DNA of 64,000 bases, from contig NZ_QRBF01000001.1 of assembly GCF_003363265.1 (NCBI RefSeq), positions 962,451 through 1,026,450 on the forward strand. Direction: 5' to 3'. Below are positions 46,578 to 54,662 of the stretch, piece by piece; position 1 is the first letter of the stretch; each line of letters begins with the position of its first letter. This DNA is from Dyella psychrodurans. GTDB taxonomy: Bacteria; Pseudomonadota; Gammaproteobacteria; Xanthomonadales; Rhodanobacteraceae. The translations under genes were made by a program, and so were the position numbers. A model generated the notes under the pieces. The model saw nothing but the letters and a program-made list of their open reading frames with translations, did not search any database and had not been told where the DNA came from.

Positions 46578-47207
46578 TCACTGCGCATCCGAGACTGCTA
46601 CGACGCCACCCTGCTGCACCATGACCTGGTTGCCCGGGTCGTGGTCCATGCGGGTCGTGCGCGTGACGCCGTTGAACACATACGTCACGTCATAAGCCAC
46701 GATATTACCGCCGGGATTCGCAACGGTAGTGCAATGGTGAACTACCTCGGCCTTAACGTTTTTATCCTGCTCGTGCGCCTCGATGCGATTGCCCGCATAG
46801 CCGCCGCCGGCCGCGCCGGCGACCGTCGCGATGGTATTTCCCTTGCCGCTGCCGATCATGTGGCCCAGCAGGCCGCCTGCCACGGCGCCAATGACCGTGC
46901 CCGCGATCCGATGCTGATCCTTCGGCGGCACCTTCTTGTATACCGTTTCGTCATGACAGACCTGCTGCGGCGCGCCGGCATCCCGAACGGGCGTTACGCT
47001 CACCACCTGCGCGTATTGCGCGCCGCCCACACCGGTCTGCGGCTGACCGGGCTGCCCGGCAACCTGGGCCGCTTCTGGCGCGCTGCTTGTAGCCGCCACA
47101 CCCGCGTTATCGACGTCCGTGCCCGCTTGCTTGCTGCAGGCTGTCAAACCGAGTGCAAACGTTGTCGCCAGACTCATGCACAATGCTTTGACTATCAACT
47201 TGCTCAT
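46578..47207 (-). CDS. glycine-zipper 2TM-domain lipoprotein (first of pair)
   Basis: A 209-residue lipoprotein with lipobox LTAC (Cys24), an Ala/Gln/Pro-rich linker to about residue 70, and a glycine zipper at about 103-143 (GTVIGAVAGGLLGHMIGSGKG) that resembles its neighbour closely. The C-terminal domain (VKAEVVHHCTTV, DVTYVFNGVTRTTRMDHDPG) is beta-rich. A role in outer membrane integrity is a family-level inference. It is divergent from tatD across a 192-base gap. Confidence 0.88.
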   Translation of the reverse strand: MSKLIVKALCMSLATTFALGLTACSKQAGTDVDNAGVAATSSAPEAAQVAGQPGQPQTGVGGAQYAQVVSVTPVRDAGAPQQVCHDETVYKKVPPKDQHRIAGTVIGAVAGGLLGHMIGSGKGNTIATVAGAAGGGYAGNRIEAHEQDKNVKAEVVHHCTTVANPGGNIVAYDVTYVFNGVTRTTRMDHDPGNQVMVQQGGVVAVSDAQ

Positions 47208-47399
47208 TTCAGACTCTCCTGGACCATTAACAGCCGCAACGTACGCTGCGCCCCTCGAAATATATTGCGCACGCGCATTGAAACGCCGCGACGCTGAATA
47301 GCACCTAGACTGATTTCAAAACTGTCGATTCCACCTCACCCCGCCGCGACGGGGCCCATGCTTCGGGATGGCATCTGCCAGAAGGACCGCCCCATACCC

Positions 47400-48164
47400 A
47401 TGCCAAGACTCGCCGACAGCCACGTACACCTCGACGATGCGCGCTTCGCCCCGGACCGCGAGGCCGCGATCGAACGCGCGCATCGCGCAGGCCTGGAGCT
47501 GCTGGTCGTTCCCGGCACCACCGCCGCCAGCTGGCCGCACATTCACGCCCTGTGCTCACCGGGAAGCGGCCTGTTCCCCGGCTACGGCCTGCACCCGATG
47601 TTCATGCGCGAGCATCGCGACGACGACCTGCACGCGCTCCCCCACTGGCTGGAAAACCATCGTCCCGTTGCGGTGGGCGAAATCGGACTCGACTTCCATC
47701 AGGAAGGACAGGACACCCAACGGCAGCGCGACTACTTCGAGCGCCAGCTGCGCCTCGCCCGCGAATTCGACTTGCCCGTGATTCTGCACGCGCGCGCAGC
47801 GATGGATGAGGTGACCACGACATTGCGTCGAACAGGCGGCCTGCGCGGTGTCGTGCACAGTTTCTCGGGAAGCGAGGAACAGGCCAGGCAACTGTGGAAA
47901 ATCGGCTTTCACATCGGCATCGGCGGTCCGGTGACTTACGAGCGCGCGCAACGCTTGCGCCGAATCGTCGCCAGCATGCCGATCCAATACCTGCTACTGG
48001 AAAGCGATGCCCCGGATCAGCCAGGCGCCGCGCATCGTGGCGAACGCAACGAACCTTCCTATCTTCCCGACGTCCTGACATGCGTCGCCGCGCTGCGAAA
48101 CGAAGATCCAGAGCAGATCGCCGAAGCCACCACGGCCAACGTGCGACGACTGTTCAATATCTGA
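47400..48164 (+). CDS. TatD family metal-dependent hydrolase (YjjV-like)
   Basis: A 254-residue TIM-barrel metallohydrolase. The metal ligands are DSHVHLDD (His8, His10), the Glu in VGEIGLDFHQEG near residue 94, VILHARA, VVHSFSGS and LLLESDAPDQP. TatD enzymes are deoxyribonucleases or exonucleases in vitro. The ATG at 47400 fits the family start; an upstream in-frame ATG at 47358 adds residues unlike the family. Confidence 0.9.
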   Translation: MPRLADSHVHLDDARFAPDREAAIERAHRAGLELLVVPGTTAASWPHIHALCSPGSGLFPGYGLHPMFMREHRDDDLHALPHWLENHRPVAVGEIGLDFHQEGQDTQRQRDYFERQLRLAREFDLPVILHARAAMDEVTTTLRRTGGLRGVVHSFSGSEEQARQLWKIGFHIGIGGPVTYERAQRLRRIVASMPIQYLLLESDAPDQPGAAHRGERNEPSYLPDVLTCVAALRNEDPEQIAEATTANVRRLFNI

Positions 48165-48211
48165 GCACCCCTCCCGACTGAACGAGGCACTTGCAGGGCA
48201 TCGCAGTTGTG

Positions 48212-48253
48212 TTGCACCATTTATTTCATCAGTGAAATATGCACCGATGAAAT
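48212..48253 (+). promoter_or_regulatory. MarR-type operator and candidate promoter of the efflux operon
   Basis: A perfect palindrome ATTTCATCAGTGAAAT (48223-48238) and the longer repeat ATTTCATC (48223-48230)/GATGAAAT (48246-48253) overlap a weak promoter, TTGCAC (48212-48217) with AAATAT (48235-48240), and reach the marR start codon. This is the layout expected for MarR autorepression. Predicted, not tested. Confidence 0.5.
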
Positions 48254-48776
48254 GTCATTACTCGAAAAGCTAAAAAGGCTGGACGAAGGCATCGCCCGCG
48301 TTCGCCAGGCCATTCCCGAAGTGCCGGAAGACGCAGCGCTCTGTCGCGTCCTGTTGCTCGTGGGCGAGCGCCTGAAGGAACAGTTCGAAAGCAGGCTTAA
48401 GCCGTTCAAGCTCAACGACAGCGAGTTCCGCACTTTGATGATGCTGTTCTCCAGGCCCGACGGAAGCTCCACGCCGGGTGAGTTATGCGAATTCACCTCG
48501 CAAGGCGCGACAAACATGACCCGCATCGCCGATGCGCTGACCAAGCGCGGCCTGATCACGCGCGGTCCCAGTGCTGAAGATCGGCGCCGCGTGGTGGTGC
48601 GCATTACGGCGGCGGGCCGGCGCTTCGTGCAAAAGATGCTGCCGGCCATGATTCCCGCCGTGGAGCGGACTTTCGTGGGCTTCACCGATACCGACCGCCG
48701 CCATTTGAGCCGCTTGCTGCGCAAGCTCGCCGACAACATTAGCCAATTCGAAAACGAAGCGGGTGATCCCCCATGA
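48252..48776 (+). CDS. MarR family transcriptional regulator
   Basis: A 174-residue MarR-type winged-helix regulator: helix-rich N-terminus (to about 55), winged helix-turn-helix at about 60-110 with NDSEFRTLMMLFSRPDGS, TNMTRIADALTKRGLI and the DRRRVVVRITAAGRRF wing. The start ATG at 48252 lies in the palindrome that is its likely operator. It overlaps the outer membrane factor gene by four bases, so it probably controls its own efflux operon in response to a toxic or phenolic ligand. Confidence 0.9.
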   Translation: MSLLEKLKRLDEGIARVRQAIPEVPEDAALCRVLLLVGERLKEQFESRLKPFKLNDSEFRTLMMLFSRPDGSSTPGELCEFTSQGATNMTRIADALTKRGLITRGPSAEDRRRVVVRITAAGRRFVQKMLPAMIPAVERTFVGFTDTDRRHLSRLLRKLADNISQFENEAGDPP

Positions 48777-50335
48777 ACCTCGCTCCATCCCACGCATCCA
48801 TGCGCCTCCGCCCTCTCGCGCTGGTGATGCTGCTGACCGCTGGCGTCGCCGGTTGCGGCTTTATTCCCAAGAAAGTGCAGCATCCGGCACTGCGCGATGA
48901 TGTGCCGCTCGCAGGCCTGCAAGTTCCAACGCGCGCTGGCTGGCCCGCTGCCGAATGGTGGCGCGTCTACAATGATCCGCAACTGGACAATCTGATTGAC
49001 CTGGCGATGAAGCAATCGCCCGATCTGGCGCAAGCCCACTCGCGTGTGCAGACCGCCGAACAATCCGTGAAAGTGGCAGCGGCGCAGGCTGGCTTGACGA
49101 TCAATGGCAACGCTCAGGTCACGCGCCAGCGCATGAGCGACCACGGCCTGTTCCCGCCTTCGTTGCTTGGTTTCAACTGGTACGACCAGGCGGATCTCGG
49201 CATCCAGGCCGAATACGACTTCGACTGGTGGGGCAAGAAACGCGCATCGATCGAAGCCGCACTCGATCAAGCCCACGCGGCGGAAGCCCAACGCAGCGCT
49301 GCAGCACTGACCATTCAGAACGCTGTCGCCGACACCTACTTCGGTTGGCTTGCCGATGAAGCCCGGTTTCGCCTGGCGCGGCAATCCGTCGACATCCAGC
49401 AGCGCCTGCTGCAAATCGCCCAGTTGCGTGTGAAACAAGGCGTGGATCTGCCCGACACCGTCCAGCAGGCACGCGAGCAACTCGCGAGCGCGCAGCAGAT
49501 GCAAGTCACCTTGCAGGGTTCGATCGAGCTTCGCAAAGTCGCGTTGGCTGCCTTGGTGAACGTATCGCCCGCCGATCTTCCCAAATTGCAACCTCACGCC
49601 CTACCAAGAATCGAGGGCGCGTTGCCGGATGACGCGCGTCTGGATCTGATCGCACGCCGTCCCGATATCGCCGCGAGCCGCTGGCAGGTCGAATCGGCGC
49701 TGAAGCAAACCGATGTCGCACGCGCCGAGTACTTCCCGGATGTCAGCATCAACGCGATGGCCGGACTCTCGAGCACGAACCAGGGCTCGCCGCACATTCC
49801 AGGTTTGTCGAAGGGCAGCTCAGGCGACCTTGGAAACCTGTTCGACTGGGGCAGTCGCGTTTTCGGCATCACGCCCGCGGTGCACCTTCCCATTTTCGAA
49901 GGCGGCCGACTGAAGGCGAATTACGGTGCGAGCCGCGCGGAGCTAGATGCCTCCATCGCGCAGTACAACGTCGCCGTGCGCGATGCCGCGCGCGACGTGG
50001 CGACGCAAGCGGTCACGGCGCAGCAGATCGCCGAACGCCGCAAGAAGCAGGACGTCGAAGTGCGCGCCAGCGACATGCTCGTGACCACCGCGCAAGCCCG
50101 CGCGCAACAAGGCACGAAGGACGCGCGCGAAAGCCTTTCAGCCGAAGCGCAGCTTCTTCAGCAGCGCGATCAGGCCATCAGCCTGCACGCCCAGGCGCTG
50201 AGCACGGATCTCGCGCTGATCAAGGCACTGGGTGGCGGTTACCGCTCCGACGCCGACAACAACACGCCGCCACCGGCAATCTCTTCCTCCCCCACTGCTT
50301 CCATTTCGAATTCCGACGGAGCCCCACGACCATGA
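48773..50335 (+). CDS. outer membrane efflux lipoprotein (NodT/TolC-type)
   Basis: Outer membrane channel of a tripartite pump, 520 residues. Lipobox VAGC (Cys28) follows the signal peptide. Two outer-membrane efflux repeats are present, with WWRVYNDPQLDNLIDLA and RLDLIARRPDIAASRWQVESALKQTDVAR as recognisable segments. The C-terminal 35 residues are Ser/Pro/Asn-rich and disordered. It overlaps marR and emrA by four bases each. Confidence 0.92.
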   Translation: MNLAPSHASMRLRPLALVMLLTAGVAGCGFIPKKVQHPALRDDVPLAGLQVPTRAGWPAAEWWRVYNDPQLDNLIDLAMKQSPDLAQAHSRVQTAEQSVKVAAAQAGLTINGNAQVTRQRMSDHGLFPPSLLGFNWYDQADLGIQAEYDFDWWGKKRASIEAALDQAHAAEAQRSAAALTIQNAVADTYFGWLADEARFRLARQSVDIQQRLLQIAQLRVKQGVDLPDTVQQAREQLASAQQMQVTLQGSIELRKVALAALVNVSPADLPKLQPHALPRIEGALPDDARLDLIARRPDIAASRWQVESALKQTDVARAEYFPDVSINAMAGLSSTNQGSPHIPGLSKGSSGDLGNLFDWGSRVFGITPAVHLPIFEGGRLKANYGASRAELDASIAQYNVAVRDAARDVATQAVTAQQIAERRKKQDVEVRASDMLVTTAQARAQQGTKDARESLSAEAQLLQQRDQAISLHAQALSTDLALIKALGGGYRSDADNNTPPPAISSSPTASISNSDGAPRP

Positions 50336-51537
50336 GCGCCTCTGAGTCCGCCATCGCCAAGGACGCCAACGATAGCGGCCTGGCCGCGAAGAATCCCGCC
50401 AAACGCAGTCGTGCGCTGCTGATCGTGGGCGGCATTTTCGCGCTTGCCGCGCTGGCATGGTTCCTGTTGTGGCTCTTCGTTTTGTCCACACGCGAAACCA
50501 CCGATAACGCCTATGTCGGCGGCTATCAGGTCGCGCTGTCCTCCCAGGTGGCCGGCACCGTCACGGCGATCATGACCGACGACACGCAGCGCGTCGAAGC
50601 CGGACAGGTGCTGGTGAAGCTGGACGGCACCGATGCGGATGTACGCCTGCGCCAGACCAGCAGCGCGCTCGCGCAGGCCGTGCGCGAAGTACGCCAGCAG
50701 ACCGAGACGGTCACTGGCGCCGATGCGACTGTCGCCGCGCGCGAAGTCGATCTTCGCAAGGCACAAGCCGATCTCAAGCGTCATCTGCCGCTGGTCGCCG
50801 CACAGGCCGAATCGCCCGAAGTCGTCCAGCACATGCGCGACAGCGTGGCGCAGGCGCAGGCCGCACTGGATCAGGCCAAGGCGCAGGCCAAGGCATCGCG
50901 CGCCGCCGTGGAAGGCACGGATATCGCCAACAATCCTTCCGTGCTGCAGGCTCGCGCGAATTTCCGCGCCGCGTGGGTGGCGGCGCAACGCAACACCATC
51001 GTCGCGCCGGTTTCCGGTTACGTCGCGCAGCGCAGCGTGCAGTTGGGCAGCAGCATCGTGCCGGGCCAGCAACTGTTGACCATCGTCCCGCTGCACGATT
51101 TGTGGGTCGATGCGAACTTCAAGGAAAACCAGTTGCGCCATATCCGCATCGGTCAGCCGGTGAAGATCAGCACCGATATCTACGGCGGTAGCGCGGAATA
51201 TCACGGCAAAGTCATTGGCCTGGGCGCCGGCACCGGCAGCGTGTTCTCCTTGTTGCCCGCTCAGAACGCCACCGGCAACTGGATCAAGGTCGTGCAGCGC
51301 GTGCCTGTGCGCATTGCGCTGGATAACGACGAGCTCGACAAGCATCCGCTGCGCATTGGCCTGTCCGCCGACGTGACCGTGGACATCACCAACGACAAGG
51401 GACCGCTGCTCGCAAGCGCGCCGCAACAACCTCCAGCGGAAACCGCGGTGTACGACAAGGTGGCCAGCCAGGCCGACGCGGAAGCGGAAAAGATCATCCG
51501 CGCGAACCTCGGCAGCTCTGCCGACACCTCGAACTGA
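50332..51537 (+). CDS. membrane fusion protein of EmrA/HlyD type
   Basis: Periplasmic adaptor of 401 residues. One N-terminal anchor helix (about 29-50) is followed by the STRETTDNAYVGGYQVALSSQVAGTV lipoyl half-motif, a long coiled-coil hairpin (about 105-190) and the second half NTIVAPVSGYVAQRSVQLGSSI. It joins the NodT-type channel with the EmrB-type antiporter downstream. Confidence 0.93.
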   Translation: MSASESAIAKDANDSGLAAKNPAKRSRALLIVGGIFALAALAWFLLWLFVLSTRETTDNAYVGGYQVALSSQVAGTVTAIMTDDTQRVEAGQVLVKLDGTDADVRLRQTSSALAQAVREVRQQTETVTGADATVAAREVDLRKAQADLKRHLPLVAAQAESPEVVQHMRDSVAQAQAALDQAKAQAKASRAAVEGTDIANNPSVLQARANFRAAWVAAQRNTIVAPVSGYVAQRSVQLGSSIVPGQQLLTIVPLHDLWVDANFKENQLRHIRIGQPVKISTDIYGGSAEYHGKVIGLGAGTGSVFSLLPAQNATGNWIKVVQRVPVRIALDNDELDKHPLRIGLSADVTVDITNDKGPLLASAPQQPPAETAVYDKVASQADAEAEKIIRANLGSSADTSN

Positions 51538-51558
51538 TGCCCGCCTAGCGAGACCGTC

Positions 51559-53115
51559 ATGGCTGCCACCCCAGAGAATGCGGCACCTTTGAAGCCGCTG
51601 CACGGCACCCCGCTGGTGCTGCTGACCATCGCCGTCGCGTTCAGCACCTTCATGGAGGTGCTGGACATGACCATCGTCAACGTCTCCGTGCCGCATATCG
51701 CCGGCAGCCTGGCGGTAAGCCCCAACGAAGGCACCTGGACGATCAGTTCCTACTCGCTGGCGAGCGCGATCATGCAGCCCCTTACCGGTTGGATCGCACG
51801 CCGCTTCGGTGAAGTGCGCACCTTCGTGACGTCGGTGGTGCTGTTCGTGTTGTTCTCCATGTTGTGCGGCATGGCCACCACCATGCCGATGCTGGTGTTT
51901 GCCCGCCTGATGCAAGGTGCCGGGTCCGGCCCGATGGTGGCGCTTTCGCTGACCTTGTTGCTGTCAAGCTACCCGAAAGAAAAACAAGGCATCGCACTGG
52001 CGATGTGGGCGATGACGGTGGTGATCGCACCGATTTTCGGGCCCATTCTGGGCGGCTGGATCACCGACAACTTTTCGTGGCCGTGGATCTTCTACATCAA
52101 CGCGCCGGTGGGCGTGCTGGCCGCCATCATCACCTGGAGCCTGCTGCACAAGCGCGAAACCAAGACGGTGAAAGCGCCGATCGACGTGGTTGGCCTGGTG
52201 CTGCTGGTGGCGGGCGTAGGCTCGCTGCAGTTCATGCTGGACAACGGCAACGACCACGACTGGTTCAATTCCACATTGATCCTGGTGCTGGGACTGATCG
52301 CTCTGGTGTGCCTCACCTTCCTGGTGGTGTGGGAAATCCACGCCAAGCATCCGGTGATCGACCTGTCGCTGTTCAAGAAGCGCAACTTCACTGCGGGCGT
52401 GATCAGCCTTTCGATGGGCATGTTCGCCTTCTTCGGCCTCAACGTGGTGTTTCCGCTGTGGCTGCAGACCACGCTGGGCTACACCGCGACCTGGGCCGGT
52501 CTGGCCGCGGCGCCTGGCGGCGTGCTGGCGTTTCTGTTTTCGCCGCTGGTCGGCCGCAACATGCATAGGATCGACCTGCGCATCCTGGTGACGCTGGCAT
52601 TCATCATCTTCGCGGGCACGTCGTATTGGTTCTCCACCTTCGACAGCTCTGCGTCCTTCGCCACGCTGATCGTGCCGCGCTTCGTGATGGGCCTGGCGAT
52701 CCCCTGCTTCTTCATTCCGCTGAACCAGATCTACCTCTCCGGCCTGCCTGCGGCCGAGATCGCCAGCGCATCCGGTCTTTCCAACTTTTTCCGCACCCTG
52801 GGATCGAGCGTCTCCACCGCCGTGATGGTGACCTTGTGGCAGCACCGCGGCATCTACCACCACGCCACCCTGACCGAGTACGTGAACAAGGGCGATCCGG
52901 CCTCGGCCCACTTTCTGCAGAACCTGTCTCACGTGGGCCTGAGCGCCGCCCAGCAATTGGGCTACATCAATCAGATCGTGGACAGGGAGGGGTACACCCT
53001 GGCGGTCAACGACATCTTCTACGGGTGTGCCATCCTGTTCGTGATCCTGGTGCCCGTGCTCTGGCTTGCCCGACCGCCCTTCGGGAGCACCGGCGGCGGT
53101 GCCATGGGGCATTGA
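51559..53115 (+). CDS. DHA2 family multidrug efflux MFS transporter (EmrB-like)
   Basis: 14-helix drug:H+ antiporter, 518 residues. Motif D1-like LDMTIVNVSVPHIAGSL is in the first helix, antiporter motif C region near GPILGGWITDNFSWPWIFYINAPVG, and GWIARRFGEVR is motif A. It starts 21 bases after emrA and completes the marR-OMF-emrA-emrB operon. Substrates are unknown. Confidence 0.93.
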   Translation: MAATPENAAPLKPLHGTPLVLLTIAVAFSTFMEVLDMTIVNVSVPHIAGSLAVSPNEGTWTISSYSLASAIMQPLTGWIARRFGEVRTFVTSVVLFVLFSMLCGMATTMPMLVFARLMQGAGSGPMVALSLTLLLSSYPKEKQGIALAMWAMTVVIAPIFGPILGGWITDNFSWPWIFYINAPVGVLAAIITWSLLHKRETKTVKAPIDVVGLVLLVAGVGSLQFMLDNGNDHDWFNSTLILVLGLIALVCLTFLVVWEIHAKHPVIDLSLFKKRNFTAGVISLSMGMFAFFGLNVVFPLWLQTTLGYTATWAGLAAAPGGVLAFLFSPLVGRNMHRIDLRILVTLAFIIFAGTSYWFSTFDSSASFATLIVPRFVMGLAIPCFFIPLNQIYLSGLPAAEIASASGLSNFFRTLGSSVSTAVMVTLWQHRGIYHHATLTEYVNKGDPASAHFLQNLSHVGLSAAQQLGYINQIVDREGYTLAVNDIFYGCAILFVILVPVLWLARPPFGSTGGGAMGH

Positions 53116-53126
53116 CCTACACCCAT

Positions 53127-53148
53127 TGCTGCACCCTGGGGTGCAGCA
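53127..53148 (+). promoter_or_regulatory. GC-rich palindrome upstream of phaR, candidate PhaR operator
   Basis: Perfect ten-base arms TGCTGCACCC/GGGTGCAGCA with a two-base centre, 55 bases before the phaR start. PhaR regulators bind TGC/GCA-rich sites, which fits autoregulation. It could instead be part of an emrB terminator, but TATAAAAG rather than a U-run follows. Confidence 0.4.
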
Positions 53149-53202
53149 TAAAAGCAAGGGCCTGACTGGTGCGGCGCAATACCTTCTGCTAGTTTGTGTC
53201 GC

Positions 53203-53709
53203 ATGGCACAAACAAATCGCATCATCAAGAAGTATCCGAACCGTCGGCTCTACGACACGGAGATCTCCAGCTACATCACGCTGGAAGAGGTCCGTCAGCT
53301 GGTTCTGGATGGTGAGCACTTCGAGGTCCGTGACGCCAAGTCCGGCGAGGACCTGACCCGCTCCGTGCTGCTTCAGATCATCTCCGAGCACGAGGAGAAG
53401 GGTCAGCCGATGCTGTCACCCCAGCTGCTGAGCCAGATCATTCGTTTCTACGGTGACTCCCTGCAGGGATTCATGGGGCCGTACCTGGAACGCAGCCTGC
53501 AAGTCTTCCTCGACCAGCAGCAGCAGTTCCGCACCCAGCTCAACAGCCTGATGGGGCAAACCCCCTGGTCGCTTTTGAACGAGCTGACGGAACGCAACAT
53601 GGACGCCTGGAAGTCGATGCAGCGCGGGTTCCTCGATGTCGCGTCACAGTCGTCGCAGGCCAACCCCGCTCCGGGCCAGCCCGGACGTCCCGGTACGAAG
53701 AAACCCTGA
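53203..53709 (+). CDS. phaR: polyhydroxyalkanoate synthesis repressor PhaR
   Basis: A 168-residue PhaR regulator that binds PHA granules and represses phasin and other pha genes. The N-terminal DNA-binding region is RIIKKYPNRRLYDTEISSYI (6-25); the central helical region has LLQIISEHEEKGQPMLS and IIRFYGDSLQGFMGPYLE, typical of the granule-binding domain, and the C-terminal tail is Pro/Gly-rich. The ATG at 53203 sits inside an inverted repeat. phaB follows by 70 bases. Confidence 0.93.
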   Translation: MAQTNRIIKKYPNRRLYDTEISSYITLEEVRQLVLDGEHFEVRDAKSGEDLTRSVLLQIISEHEEKGQPMLSPQLLSQIIRFYGDSLQGFMGPYLERSLQVFLDQQQQFRTQLNSLMGQTPWSLLNELTERNMDAWKSMQRGFLDVASQSSQANPAPGQPGRPGTKKP

Positions 53710-53731
53710 TCCGTCTGGTCCGGTTCCCGCT

Positions 53732-53750
53732 GCAGCACAGCACGTGCTGC
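53732..53750 (+). promoter_or_regulatory. hairpin/palindrome upstream of phaB, candidate PhaR site
   Basis: GCAGCAC/GTGCTGC with a five-base centre in the 70-base gap between phaR and phaB. It shares the TGC/GCA character of the palindrome before phaR. No U-run, so an operator is preferred over a terminator. Confidence 0.35.
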
Positions 53751-53779
53751 CGCGCGGCATGCGCTGAGGGAATTACGTG

Positions 53780-54541
53780 ATGACTTCGTCAACATCCAGC
53801 GCACGTGTCGCTATTGTTACAGGCGGTATCGGCGGTATCGGCACCGAAATCTGCATGCGGCTCGCGGAAGCCGGACGCGCGGTGATTGCCGTCGACCTGG
53901 CCACGCGTGGCGAACGCATTGAGGCGTTCCGCGAAAAGACGGCGTCCTATAACGGCGCCATCCGCTTCGAGCCCTGCGATGTCAGCGACTTCAAGGCATG
54001 CGGCGGCCTCATCGAATACGTCGAGCGCGGCATCGGCCATGCCGACATCCTGGTGAACGCCGCAGGCATCACGCGCGACACCAGCTTGCGCAAGATGGAC
54101 CCGCAGCAATGGCACGAGCTGATGCGCGTGAACCTCGACGGCGTGTTCAACATGTGCCGGCACGTGGTCGAAGGCATGACCACGCGCCATTTCGGTCGCA
54201 TCGTCAACCTGAGTTCGGTCAACGGACAGACTGGCCAGTTTGGGCAGACCAACTATTCCGCAGCAAAGGCTGGTGTCCACGGATTCAGCATGGCGCTGGC
54301 GCGCGAAACGGCGCGCAAGGGTGTCACCGTCAACACCGTTTCGCCGGGTTATTGCGACACCCCCATGGTCGCCGCCGTGCCGGACGAGGTTCGACAACAG
54401 ATCATTTCCGATATTCCCGTGGGACGCCTCGGGACTCCAGCCGACATCGCGCGTGCCGTCATCTTTCTCACTGCCGATGACGCCAGCTACATCACCGGCG
54501 CCAACCTGCCGGTGAACGGCGGCTATTTCATGAGTTTCTAG
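53780..54541 (+). CDS. phaB: acetoacetyl-CoA reductase PhaB
   Basis: NADPH-dependent reductase making (R)-3-hydroxybutyryl-CoA for PHB synthesis, 253 residues. The cofactor loop TGGIGGIG is at 14-21, and Ser146, Tyr159 and Lys163 form the catalytic set. GQTGQFGQTNYSAAKAG is the signature distinguishing PhaB from FabG-like reductases. The ATG at 53780 is preferred to GTG 53777. It is downstream of its likely regulator; phaC and phaA are not in this window. Confidence 0.9.
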   Translation: MTSSTSSARVAIVTGGIGGIGTEICMRLAEAGRAVIAVDLATRGERIEAFREKTASYNGAIRFEPCDVSDFKACGGLIEYVERGIGHADILVNAAGITRDTSLRKMDPQQWHELMRVNLDGVFNMCRHVVEGMTTRHFGRIVNLSSVNGQTGQFGQTNYSAAKAGVHGFSMALARETARKGVTVNTVSPGYCDTPMVAAVPDEVRQQIISDIPVGRLGTPADIARAVIFLTADDASYITGANLPVNGGYFMSF

Positions 54542-54662
54542 GCGAGCGCCGCCGTCGCAGCGACGGGTGAACGCGTCGCTGGTGCGCCCTGTCCACCCTG
54601 TCGTACTTGCGGGAATCGCCCAGTTGCGGAACAGTGTTGCGCTACCTCCCACGAGACGCAGC

